NCBI GenBank assembly: GCA_012269655.1
Contig: JAAXJV010000270.1
Span: forward strand, 1 to 8,788
DNA from: Pseudomonadales bacterium
GTDB taxonomy: Bacteria; Pseudomonadota; Gammaproteobacteria; Pseudomonadales; Litorivicinaceae
Direction of reading: 5' to 3'
DNA length: 8,788 nt
Shown here: one piece after another, positions 1-5,606 of the stretch
Layout of the letters: each line of letters opens with the position of its first letter
Position numbering within the stretch: position 1 is the stretch's first letter
Notes under the pieces: model-generated
Databases searched by the model: none
Told to the model about the DNA's origin: nothing
What the model saw: the letters and a program-made list of their open reading frames with translations, nothing else
Program-made: the position numbers and the translations under genes

Positions 1-53
1 CTGCGACCCCAGCATTATGAGTGCTGTGCTCTAACCAGCTGAGCTACATAGCC
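1..53 (-). tRNA. tRNA-Met (CAT), elongator type, 3' part cut off by window edge
   Basis: Read on the minus strand, this is the 5' two-thirds of a tRNA. The acceptor strand GGCTATG begins at 53, followed by the D arm (GCTC...GAGC) and an anticodon stem CAGCA/TGCTG closing the seven-base loop CTCATAA. The anticodon CAT lies at 19-17. The variable loop GGGGTCG is visible, but the T arm and 3' end lie outside the window. The body resembles E. coli elongator tRNA-Met rather than initiator tRNA or the tRNA-Ile that carries a lysidine-modified CAT anticodon. That distinction is by similarity, and the missing acceptor 3' strand prevents a full check. It has its own strong promoter just upstream (67-95). 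A tRNA-Met next to ychF is also, from memory, the arrangement in Pseudomonas. Confidence 0.93.
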
Positions 54-66
54 ATCGTGGGCGCGA

Positions 67-95
67 ATAATAGGGCTGCGTCGGGACGCTGTCAA
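67..95 (-). promoter_or_regulatory. Sigma70 promoter of tRNA-Met
   Basis: On the minus strand a perfect -35 box TTGACA (95-90) is followed by exactly 17 bases and then the -10 box TATTAT (72-67), one mismatch from consensus. The next bases, TCGCGCCC, form a GC-rich discriminator, typical of stable-RNA promoters under stringent (ppGpp/DksA) control. Transcription would begin near 60, leaving a leader of about 7 bases before the mature tRNA 5' end at 53. The promoter lies in the short gap upstream of the oppositely oriented cytochrome gene at 126. Box sequences and spacing are seen directly; stringent control is inferred. Confidence 0.88.
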
Positions 96-125
96 CGCCC
101 AGATCTTTAAATTAGAGGGAACGAA

Positions 126-770
126 ATGATTTGGGATATTTGGGTGCGTTTGGGCCACTGGTGCATTGTCTTGTTGGTCGCCTTTCAGCTGTATTCAGGT
201 GAGAACTTGGATCTTAGAGAGCAGCACGCCTGGGTTGGTATCGCTATCTTAAGCTGGGTGATGTTTCGCATAGGTTGGGGAATAATCGGCCCGACGCATG
301 CCCGTTTCAGCGACTTTATCGCCGGCCCTCGTGCCGTTATAGAAAGTCTGAAGCGGCTAATTGGCAAAGAGCACGACCCAGCGGTTGGGCACAGTGCCGC
401 GGGTGGGGCGGGGATCTTGTTGTTGATCGGTTTACTTGGCCTGATGGGTCTGACGGGTTTAGTCTCGACCGACGACGTGTTCTATGACGCGCCGCTCAAT
501 CACTGGGTCAGTGGTGCGGTGGCGGGTATCGCCACAGAAATTCATGGGTTGGCCAAACCCGCTTTATTGCTGATCGTACTGGTGCATGTGTTGGCGGTGC
601 TGTGGCATCAGTTTGCGTTAAAAGAGCGCCTGGTACAGGCAATGTTTCATGGGCGTGGCAGTGCGGTTGACCACAGCATTACCCCAGCCATGATTCGGCG
701 AGGGGCTTATCTGATGTTGGCCTCAGCCACGCTGTTACTGGGCAGCCTGTTGTGGTGGGGCCAGTTTTAG
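126..770 (+). CDS. Cytochrome b561 / Ni,Fe-hydrogenase cytochrome b-type membrane protein
   Basis: This 214-residue integral membrane protein belongs by pattern to the CytB family (di-haem, four-helix cytochromes b). Hydrophobic helices lie at about 10-24, 35-55, 94-113 and 142-162, with a further hydrophobic stretch at about 190-212. Family signatures include RLGHW near the N terminus, [10 protein letters not shown] at 55-64, a GHSAAGG segment before helix 3, and an H-x13-H-x6-H pattern in helix 4. Candidate haem ligands are His11, His34, His140 and His154, with His161 a further conserved-looking histidine. Such proteins pass electrons between quinols and periplasmic or membrane partners. 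No dehydrogenase, hydrogenase or cytochrome c partner is encoded nearby, so the partner is unknown. ATG at 126 is supported by AGAGGGA at 114-120, five bases upstream. No clear promoter is seen. The stop codon overlaps that of convergent ychF. The family call is firm; the substrate is not. Confidence 0.87.
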   Translation: MIWDIWVRLGHWCIVLLVAFQLYSGENLDLREQHAWVGIAILSWVMFRIGWGIIGPTHARFSDFIAGPRAVIESLKRLIGKEHDPAVGHSAAGGAGILLLIGLLGLMGLTGLVSTDDVFYDAPLNHWVSGAVAGIATEIHGLAKPALLLIVLVHVLAVLWHQFALKERLVQAMFHGRGSAVDHSITPAMIRRGAYLMLASATLLLGSLLWWGQF

Positions 771-1858
771 ACGTTAAAGCGGAAGTGCACGACATCACCG
801 TCCTGAAGGATGTAGTCCTTGCCTTCGAGGCGCCACTTGCCGGCTTCTTTTGCAGCGGCTTCACCACCTAAGGTCACGAAGTCTTCATAGCTGACCACCT
901 CGGCTCGGATGAAACCTTTTTGGAAATCGGTATGAATGACGCCAGCACCCTCGGGTGCTGTGGCGCCTTTTTTGACCGTCCAGGCTCGAACTTCTTTAAC
1001 GCCAGCGGTGAAATAGGTATGCAGACCTAGCAACTCATAACCGGCACGAATCACGCGGTCCAGTCCGGGCTCTTCCATGCCCAAGTCGGCTAAGAATTCG
1101 TCCCGCTCGTCGTCATCCAGCTCGCTAATTTCTGCTTCTAACTTGTTGCAGATCGCAACGACTTGTGCGTTTTCTTGAGCCGCCAATTCGGTAACGGCGT
1201 TCAAATGGGGATTGTCTTCAAAGCCCTCTTCGTTGACGTTGGCGATATACAGCGTGGGTTTGCTGGTCAATAACTGCATTTGCTTGACGAGCTTTTGTTC
1301 TTGGTCGTCAAACTCAAGCGAGCGCACAGGCTGAGCCTCATTCAATATCGGTAGCATTCGATCGCACAGGGCGACCAGTGCTTTTGCGTCTTTGTCGCCA
1401 CTTTTCGCCGCGCGAGTCTGGCGCTGATGAATGCGCTCGACGGTGTCCAAGTCAGCGAGGGCCAACTCGGTATTGATCACTTCAATATCGGCTAGGGGAT
1501 CTACATGGTTGGCGACATGGATGACGTTGTCGTCTTCAAAACAGCGCACGACATGGGCGATGGCATCAGTCTCGCGAATGTTGGCGAGAAATTGGTTGCC
1601 CAGTCCCTCGCCCTTGCTCGCACCCGCCACGAGTCCGGCAATGTCGACAAATTCCATGGTGGTCGCAATCACCTTTTCAGGCTTGACCAGCTCGGCCAGC
1701 TTGTCTTGGCGGGGGTCGGGTACGGGCACGACCCCCGCGTTGGGTTCAATGGTACAAAACGGAAAGTTTTCAGCATCAATACCCGCTTTGGTCAGCGCGT
1801 TGAATAGAGTTGATTTTCCGACGTTGGGTAGGCCAACGATTCCGCATTTAAATCCCAT
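767..1858 (-). CDS. ychF: Ribosome-binding ATPase YchF (Obg-family P-loop NTPase)
   Basis: The 363-residue product is the same length as E. coli YchF. The P-loop GLPNVGKST is at 9-17 and the G3 motif DIAGL at 72-76. NVNE at 207-210 replaces the usual NKxD; this is the YchF hallmark that shifts preference from GTP to ATP. A coiled-coil insertion covers about 125-200, and the C-terminal TGS domain begins around the [15 protein letters not shown] segment at 281-295. YchF is a cytoplasmic, ribosome-associated ATPase linked in E. coli to oxidative-stress responses and start-site selection. AGGAAA at 1868-1863 serves ATG 1858 and overlaps the pth stop codon, only eight bases upstream, so translation is probably coupled to pth. 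At the 3' end the TAA overlaps the stop of the convergent cytochrome gene, and no terminator is visible. Confidence 0.98.
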   Translation of the reverse strand: MGFKCGIVGLPNVGKSTLFNALTKAGIDAENFPFCTIEPNAGVVPVPDPRQDKLAELVKPEKVIATTMEFVDIAGLVAGASKGEGLGNQFLANIRETDAIAHVVRCFEDDNVIHVANHVDPLADIEVINTELALADLDTVERIHQRQTRAAKSGDKDAKALVALCDRMLPILNEAQPVRSLEFDDQEQKLVKQMQLLTSKPTLYIANVNEEGFEDNPHLNAVTELAAQENAQVVAICNKLEAEISELDDDERDEFLADLGMEEPGLDRVIRAGYELLGLHTYFTAGVKEVRAWTVKKGATAPEGAGVIHTDFQKGFIRAEVVSYEDFVTLGGEAAAKEAGKWRLEGKDYILQDGDVVHFRFNV

Positions 1859-1866
1859 GCTGTTTC

Positions 1867-2448
1867 CTATGGCTTGTGGCCATTAATCTGATTGGTGGCC
1901 AGTGAGAACTGACCGTTTAAAATAAGTGGAAGGGCATCGACAGCGACATTAATGGCGCGGTCAATGGCAGAGCGATCTTCTGCTCCGGGCGCTTTGAGCA
2001 CGTAGTCGGCCACTTGTTTGGCATTGCCAGGATGCCCAATACCAATCCGCAAGCGGTGGTAGTTGGGATTGCCAAAATGGCTGTGGATATCGCGTAAACC
2101 GTTGTGTCCGCCGTGCCCTCCGCCGGTTTTCAACTTCATTTGGCCCGGTGGTAAGTCAAGCTCGTCATGAATGACCAAGACGTCCTGTGGCGGCAACTTA
2201 TAAAACTTGGTGGCTGCGGCAACGGATTGGCCAGAGCGATTCATGAAGGTTTCCGGCATCAACAGCAATTGTTGAGCGCCTTCGATCGGGCCCTTGGCAA
2301 ACTGGCCGAAGAATTTGGCTTCTTTGCGAAAGGTCAGAGCATACTTTTGCGCAACGCGCTCTAAAAACCAAAACCCGGCATTGTGCCGGGTTTTGTCGTA
2401 GCGGGCCCCGGGATTTCCGAGTCCTGCTAAAAGAAAGGTGGAAGCCAC
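1867..2448 (-). CDS. pth: Peptidyl-tRNA hydrolase
   Basis: This 193-residue cytoplasmic enzyme cleaves the ester bond of peptidyl-tRNA released by drop-off, recycling the tRNA. Family landmarks are all present: GLGNPG at 9-14, TRHNAGF at 20-26 with catalytic His22 (His20 in E. coli), PETFMNRSG with Asn70 (Asn68), HDELDLP with Asp95 (Asp93), and [11 protein letters not shown] with His115 and Asn116. The start is GTG at 2448-2446, which sets GLGNPG at the usual distance from the N terminus; no ATG is available there. The best Shine-Dalgarno is GAGGAG (2465-2460), formed by the last two Glu codons of rplY and separated from GTG by 11 bases, so coupling to rplY is likely. A perfect hairpin lies within codons 19-26 (see 2370-2394). 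Confidence 0.98.
   Translation of the reverse strand: MASTFLLAGLGNPGARYDKTRHNAGFWFLERVAQKYALTFRKEAKFFGQFAKGPIEGAQQLLLMPETFMNRSGQSVAAATKFYKLPPQDVLVIHDELDLPPGQMKLKTGGGHGGHNGLRDIHSHFGNPNYHRLRIGIGHPGNAKQVADYVLKAPGAEDRSAIDRAINVAVDALPLILNGQFSLATNQINGHKP
2370..2394. other. Perfect 11-bp inverted repeat (terminator-like hairpin) inside pth
   Basis: AAAACCCGGCA (2370-2380) and its exact complement TGCCGGGTTTT (2384-2394) flank a three-base loop. The arms are A-run, GC core, T-run, the form of a rho-independent terminator in either direction. On the minus (pth sense) strand a further T5 follows two bases after the stem. It sits on codons 19-26, so part of the GC core is fixed by the catalytic RHNAG motif. 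The symmetry is seen directly; any effect on transcription or mRNA stability is inferred. Confidence 0.6.
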
Positions 2449-2456
2449 CGGCGGGA

Positions 2457-3086
2457 TTACTCCTCGCCGCCTTCTTCTTCACCTTCTTCGCTAGCGGCTT
2501 GAGGGCCACCGGGCTTCTTAACGCCTGCGATCGGCAGGTCGTGACCTTCACCCAGTGCTAGCTGAGTTGAGGTAACGCCCTTGGGCAAAGTCAGGTCAGA
2601 AATGTGCAAAACAGTACCGGCTTCTACTTCGGTCATGTCGACTTCGATGAACTCGGGCAAGTCTTTGGGTAGGCAGCGAACTTCAACTTCACTGGCTTCG
2701 TGCATGATTTTGCCTGACTGCATCTTCACGCCCACACACTTGTCTTCGTTAACGAAGTGTAGAGGTACGTTGACAACGATCTCGGTCTTGGCATCTACGC
2801 GCATGAAGTCGGCGTGCAGGATGATCGGCTTAGCCGGGTGACGCTGCAGGTCTTTCAAAATGACTTGCTGCTTTTTACCGTCGATATCCAAATCGATAAC
2901 CGAGGCGTAAAAGGCTTCGTCTTCCAGTGCTTTGATTAAAACGTTCTGAGCAATAGAAATTTGTACGGGCTCAGCGTTACCACCGTAAACGATGCCGGGA
3001 ACTAAGTTTTCCAGGCGGCGCAGGCGGCGGCTCGAACCTTTCCCTGTAACCGTGCGAGAGACGGCTGCCAGTGCTGTTGTACTCAT
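2457..3086 (-). CDS. rplY: 50S ribosomal protein L25 (TL5/Ctc type, long form)
   Basis: The 209-residue protein has an N-terminal 5S rRNA-binding L25 domain (about 5-92, with SRRLRR, PGIVYGG and the LHADF segment) plus the C-terminal beta domain (about 100-185) of the Ctc/TL5 form. E. coli L25 (94 aa) lacks this second domain. L25 binds loop E of 5S rRNA in the central protuberance. The C terminus is a Glu/Gly tail (EEGEEEGGEE) whose last codons double as the pth ribosome-binding site. ATG 3086 is preceded by AGGAGA (3098-3093) at six bases. A terminator-like hairpin from the end of prs lies 26 bases upstream of the start, so expression depends on read-through or on a promoter inside the prs 3' end, which I could not identify. 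Confidence 0.97.
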   Translation of the reverse strand: MSTTALAAVSRTVTGKGSSRRLRRLENLVPGIVYGGNAEPVQISIAQNVLIKALEDEAFYASVIDLDIDGKKQQVILKDLQRHPAKPIILHADFMRVDAKTEIVVNVPLHFVNEDKCVGVKMQSGKIMHEASEVEVRCLPKDLPEFIEVDMTEVEAGTVLHISDLTLPKGVTSTQLALGEGHDLPIAGVKKPGGPQAASEEGEEEGGEE

Positions 3087-3097
3087 GATGAGTCTCC

Positions 3098-3110
3098 TAA
3101 CTAAAAGTTA
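3098..3110 (-). promoter_or_regulatory. Small AU hairpin abutting the rplY ribosome-binding site
   Basis: On the minus strand TAACT (3110-3106) and AGTTA (3102-3098) can pair around a TTT loop. The stem runs directly into the AGGAGA Shine-Dalgarno (3098-3093), sharing its first A. Five mostly A-U pairs are weak alone. With the terminator hairpin immediately upstream it gives the short rplY leader two tandem structures. E. coli rplY is, as I recall, autogenously controlled through its leader; a similar role here is speculative. Confidence 0.3.
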
Positions 3111-3134
3111 AAAAGGGGCCTCGACCAGCCCCTT
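3110..3134 (-). terminator. Rho-independent terminator or attenuator after prs
   Basis: On the minus strand AAGGGGC (3134-3128) pairs with GCCCCTT (3119-3113) around an eight-base loop. It is followed by more T, giving TTTTT at 3114-3110. The hairpin starts 10 bases after the prs stop codon and lies entirely between prs and rplY. It should end or reduce transcription passing from prs into rplY-pth-ychF. Confidence 0.8.
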
Positions 3135-3144
3135 ACTGTTGTCT

Positions 3145-4089
3145 TCAGCGAAACATTGCGCTGATAGATTCTTCATTGCTGACGCGGCGCATGGCCTCGC
3201 CAATCAATTCTGAAACACTGATCACGCGAACTTGCGAGCAGTCCGCCATTTCAGGTTGGAGCGGGATAGTATCAGTGACGACTAATTCGTCAAGTTCACT
3301 GCCGCTGATATTCTGCAGAGCTTTACCGCTGAGGACGGGGTGTGTGCAATACGCCACGACTTTCTGGGCGCCTTTTTCCTTTAGCGCTTTGGCTGCGTTG
3401 CACAGGGTGCCTGCGGTATCGACAATATCGTCGACGATGATGCAGGTGCGGCCGGCGACATCACCGATGATGTTCATGACTTCGGCCTGATTCGCCTTGG
3501 GGCGGCGCTTATCAATAATCGCCAAGTCGGCATCGTCCAATTGTTTAGCAATGGCGCGCGCACGTACCACGCCGCCAATATCGGGCGACACCACAATCAA
3601 GTCTTCGTAACGACTGCTAACGATGTCATCTAGCAACACGGGAGTGGCGTAAATGTTGTCCACCGCCACATCAAAGAACCCCTGAATCTGATCGGCGTGC
3701 AAGTCGACGGTCAATACTCGGTCGACACCTACGCTGACCATCATGTCGGCAACTACTTTCGCGGTAATTGGGACTCGCGCGCTGCGAGGGCGGCGATCCT
3801 GGCGAGCGTAGCCGAAGTAAGGGACAACGGCGGTAATGCGGCTGGCACTGGCGCGACGCAAGGCGTCGGTCAGAACAACCAGTTCCATTAGGTTGTCGTT
3901 GGTGGGCCGGCAGGTCGGTTGAATGACGAAGACGTCTTTGCCTCGGACGTTCTCGGCGATATCAACGGCGATCTCGCCGTCGCTAAATTTTCCAACCTCA
4001 GCTTGGCCTAGGGGGATGCCCAGGTACTCGGCAATGTCGCCAGCCAATTTGGGGTTCGCGTTGCCAGAGAACAACATCATCTGAGCCAT
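3145..4089 (-). CDS. prs: Ribose-phosphate pyrophosphokinase (PRPP synthetase)
   Basis: This cytoplasmic enzyme transfers pyrophosphate from ATP to ribose 5-phosphate, giving PRPP for purine, pyrimidine, histidine, tryptophan and NAD synthesis. The 314 residues are close to E. coli (315). Visible motifs are GKFSDGE at 33-39, PTNDNLMEL at 62-70, the ATP-binding [10 protein letters not shown] at 91-100, catalytic His131 in [25 protein letters not shown] at 168-179, KRRPKAN with Lys194, and the PRPP loop [11 protein letters not shown] at 219-229. The C terminus [10 protein letters not shown] is almost identical to E. coli. ATG 4089 follows AGGAGA (4100-4095) at five bases. A terminator separates it from upstream tRNA-Gln and another from downstream rplY, so it probably forms its own unit from a promoter near 4127-4155. 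Confidence 0.99.
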   Translation of the reverse strand: MAQMMLFSGNANPKLAGDIAEYLGIPLGQAEVGKFSDGEIAVDIAENVRGKDVFVIQPTCRPTNDNLMELVVLTDALRRASASRITAVVPYFGYARQDRRPRSARVPITAKVVADMMVSVGVDRVLTVDLHADQIQGFFDVAVDNIYATPVLLDDIVSSRYEDLIVVSPDIGGVVRARAIAKQLDDADLAIIDKRRPKANQAEVMNIIGDVAGRTCIIVDDIVDTAGTLCNAAKALKEKGAQKVVAYCTHPVLSGKALQNISGSELDELVVTDTIPLQPEMADCSQVRVISVSELIGEAMRRVSNEESISAMFR

Positions 4090-4126
4090 GTCCGTCTCCT
4101 TTGGACCAAGTCATTTGAGGGCGCGG

Positions 4127-4155
4127 ATTTTACGCGCTTTTTTCATAAAAAGCAT
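4127..4155 (-). promoter_or_regulatory. Putative prs promoter
   Basis: On the minus strand TAAAAT (4132-4127) is a good -10 box followed by a GC-rich discriminator CCGCGCCC. This places the start of transcription near 4120 and gives a leader of about 30 bases. The -35 region at 17-base spacing (ATGCTT, 4155-4150) is a poor match, so an activator or an alternative -35 may be involved. The -10 box is also the loop of a GCGCG/CGCGC inverted repeat (4121-4137). Confidence 0.4.
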
Positions 4156-4236
4156 CCTGAAAAAAATGCGACCCGATCCCGCAGTTGGAGAGGGTTTTGA
4201 TGGTAAATTAAAGCCAATGATGGAGAAGGAGCGGTG

Positions 4237-4623
4237 ATGCAAACCCTAGGTAAAATCGCACTGGTCGTGGCCGACTATGACGAAGCGCTGGATTATTTTG
4301 TTGGTACGTTGGGTTTTGACCAGCTCGAAGACACGGATATGGGAGGCGGCAAGCGCTGGGTCGTCGTCGCACCCAGTGGTGGTGGTTGCGCCTTGCTATT
4401 GGCCAAGGCGAAAAACGATGAGCAGCGCGCGGCCATCGGTAGGCAAACCGGAGGCCGAGTATTTCTGTTTTTAGAAACCCAGGACTTTGACCGTGACTAC
4501 GAGCGCTACGACGAGCTGGGTGTGGATTTCATCGAAGAGCCGCGCCGGGAATCCTACGGTAAGGTCGTGGTGTTTCGGGATCTGTACGGCAACCTGTGGG
4601 ATTTGGTCGGACGAAACCAATAG
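4237..4623 (+). CDS. VOC-superfamily (glyoxalase/bleomycin-resistance/dioxygenase fold) protein of unknown function
   Basis: The 128-residue protein has the two beta-alpha-beta-beta-beta halves of a single VOC domain. The first half runs about 4-56, with IALVVADYDEALDYF, LGF and GGGKRWVVVAP. The second runs about 72-125, with GRVFLFLETQDFDRDY, LGVDFIEEPR and VFRDLYGNLWDLVG. The protein contains no histidine at all. The usual first-strand His is Ala8, and the C-terminal acidic ligand position is Asp122, so a glyoxalase I-type metal site is absent. The substrate is unknown. A GTG at 4234 is in frame, but AAGGAG at 4226-4231 would leave only two bases to it. ATG 4237, at five bases, is the better start. 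The gene diverges from prs and ends at a two-way terminator shared with tRNA-Gln. It looks inserted between tRNA-Gln and prs compared with Pseudomonas gene order. Confidence 0.9.
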   Translation: MQTLGKIALVVADYDEALDYFVGTLGFDQLEDTDMGGGKRWVVVAPSGGGCALLLAKAKNDEQRAAIGRQTGGRVFLFLETQDFDRDYERYDELGVDFIEEPRRESYGKVVVFRDLYGNLWDLVGRNQ

Positions 4624-4634
4624 CCTAAAAATGC

Positions 4635-4659
4635 AAAAGGACCCAAACGGGTCCTTTTT
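4635..4659. terminator. Bidirectional rho-independent terminator
   Basis: AAAAGGACCC (4635-4644) and GGGTCCTTTT (4649-4658) form a perfect 10-bp stem with loop AAAC. On the plus strand it is followed by a fifth T and terminates the VOC gene 11 bases after its stop. On the minus strand the arm also ends in TTTT, five bases beyond the tRNA-Gln CCA end, so it would terminate the ispE/tRNA-Gln transcript as well. Confidence 0.88.
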
Positions 4660-4663
4660 AATA

Positions 4664-4739
4664 TGGCTGGGGTGGAAGGATTCGAACCTTCGAATGGCGA
4701 TACCAAAAACCGCTGCCTTAACCACTTGGCCACACCCCA
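4664..4739 (-). tRNA. tRNA-Gln (TTG)
   Basis: This is a complete 76-base tRNA with encoded CCA (4666-4664). Acceptor stem TGGGGTG/CACCCCA has the weak U1-A72 pair and discriminator G expected of tRNA-Gln. The anticodon stem GCGGT/ATCGC, with one G-T pair, closes loop TTTTGGT, giving anticodon TTG at 4706-4704, which reads CAA and, by wobble, CAG. The T arm carries GGTTCGAATCC. It starts 21 bases after the ispE stop on the same strand and is probably cotranscribed with ispE, then released by processing. A tRNA-Gln between ispE and prs is also, from memory, the Pseudomonas arrangement. Confidence 0.97.
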
Positions 4740-4759
4740 GTTGGTGTTCGATAGTTTAT

Positions 4760-4779
4760 GTCAGCTTTTGATCGCTGAC
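4760..4779 (-). other. Inverted repeat over the ispE stop, upstream of tRNA-Gln
   Basis: GTCAGC (4760-4765) and GCTGAC (4774-4779) form a perfect 6-bp stem with an eight-base loop, spanning the last codons and the stop of ispE. There is no T-run, so it is not a terminator. It could mark or protect the mRNA 3' end after the downstream tRNA is cut out. That role is inferred. Confidence 0.35.
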
Positions 4780-5606
4780 GAGCGGTTTCGAGTAAAACTG
4801 TTAACAAGCGTCATGCCTGCCGGAAGTTTCTTCTCAAACGGAGTCGGGTTGTCTATCACAAATACCGTTCCACCGCTTCCCGAAAGTTTTGGCCTCATTC
4901 CGTCTAACAAACGAAATAACTCATTTACTTTTGGGAACTGCTGTCGACAAACCGGTTCGCAGTCGTTGTGACCCTGTCCGTCTAAAGCGGCGCGAATACT
5001 AATCGGGGCGCTGTCACGAGTCAACACCTGATCGTTAAAGATCTTTGCCGTAGGGACACTTACGCCGGGCAGGAACAATTGTATTGGCTTTTCTTCCCAT
5101 TCGATGGGCTCAAGTCGCTCTCCAATTCCGGTGCCGACCGCGCTCATGCCATATAAGAATATCGGCACGTCTGCACCTAGGGTTGTACCGATTTGCATGA
5201 GTGCCTCATCGCTGACGCTAAGGCTCCACTGCTCGCGCAATAGCAACAGCGCGCTAGCAGCATTGCTGCTTCCTCCGCCAATGCCCGCACCGGCGGGTAG
5301 ATTTTTTTCAATCTCCAAATGACCGTACGGCTCGATGCCTGCGCTACGGGCCAATTGATGCGCGGCTTTCCAGATAAGGTTGTCTTCACAGGCGACGTCG
5401 CTCATGCCTGTCAGTCGGAAGCCGTCGCAGTCTCGAAAGTGCAGCCAGTCGCCCCATTCGATGAACTGAAAGCCGGTTTGCAGGTCGTGGTAGCCATCGT
5501 CACGTCGACCCAGCACGTGCAAGAAGTGGTTGATCTTGCCGGGGCAGTGAATTTTGACGTCAAACGAATGCCGTTCTGAGGCTAGGAGTTGGGGCTGTAC
5601 TGCCAT
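4761..5606 (-). CDS. ispE: 4-diphosphocytidyl-2-C-methyl-D-erythritol kinase
   Basis: This GHMP-family kinase phosphorylates CDP-methylerythritol in the MEP isoprenoid pathway. It is 281 residues against 283 in E. coli. Key positions are PGKIN with Lys24, DGYHDLQTGFQF at 37-48, the glycine-rich ATP loop PAGAGIGGGSSNAAS at 104-118, LGADVPIF with catalytic Asp146, NDCEP at 214-218, and the C-terminal SGSGGTVF at 242-249. ATG 5606 is the only plausible start. It gives an N terminus about 12-14 residues longer than E. coli and overlaps the end of lolB by 25 bases. Only a weak GGTAA-type sequence precedes it, so initiation probably relies on ribosomes finishing lolB. It is followed by tRNA-Gln on the same strand. 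Confidence 0.97.
   Translation of the reverse strand: MAVQPQLLASERHSFDVKIHCPGKINHFLHVLGRRDDGYHDLQTGFQFIEWGDWLHFRDCDGFRLTGMSDVACEDNLIWKAAHQLARSAGIEPYGHLEIEKNLPAGAGIGGGSSNAASALLLLREQWSLSVSDEALMQIGTTLGADVPIFLYGMSAVGTGIGERLEPIEWEEKPIQLFLPGVSVPTAKIFNDQVLTRDSAPISIRAALDGQGHNDCEPVCRQQFPKVNELFRLLDGMRPKLSGSGGTVFVIDNPTPFEKKLPAGMTLVNSFTRNRSSAIKS

Noticed and set aside
806..820. AAGGA/TCCTT inverted repeat as terminator of the cytochrome gene
   Set aside because: It has only five base pairs, no following T-run, and lies within ychF coding sequence.
1431..1886. 151-codon plus-strand open frame antisense to ychF
   Set aside because: It is antisense to the conserved P-loop region of ychF, has a low-complexity Ser/Thr-rich translation and no family resemblance.
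4234..4236. GTG as start of the VOC gene
   Set aside because: It is only two bases from the AAGGAG ribosome-binding site, while the adjacent ATG at 4237 has normal five-base spacing.
4747..4780. Separate promoter for tRNA-Gln (TCGTCA, 17 bases, TAAACT on the minus strand)
   Set aside because: Both boxes match consensus at only four of six positions, and cotranscription with ispE explains the layout more simply.
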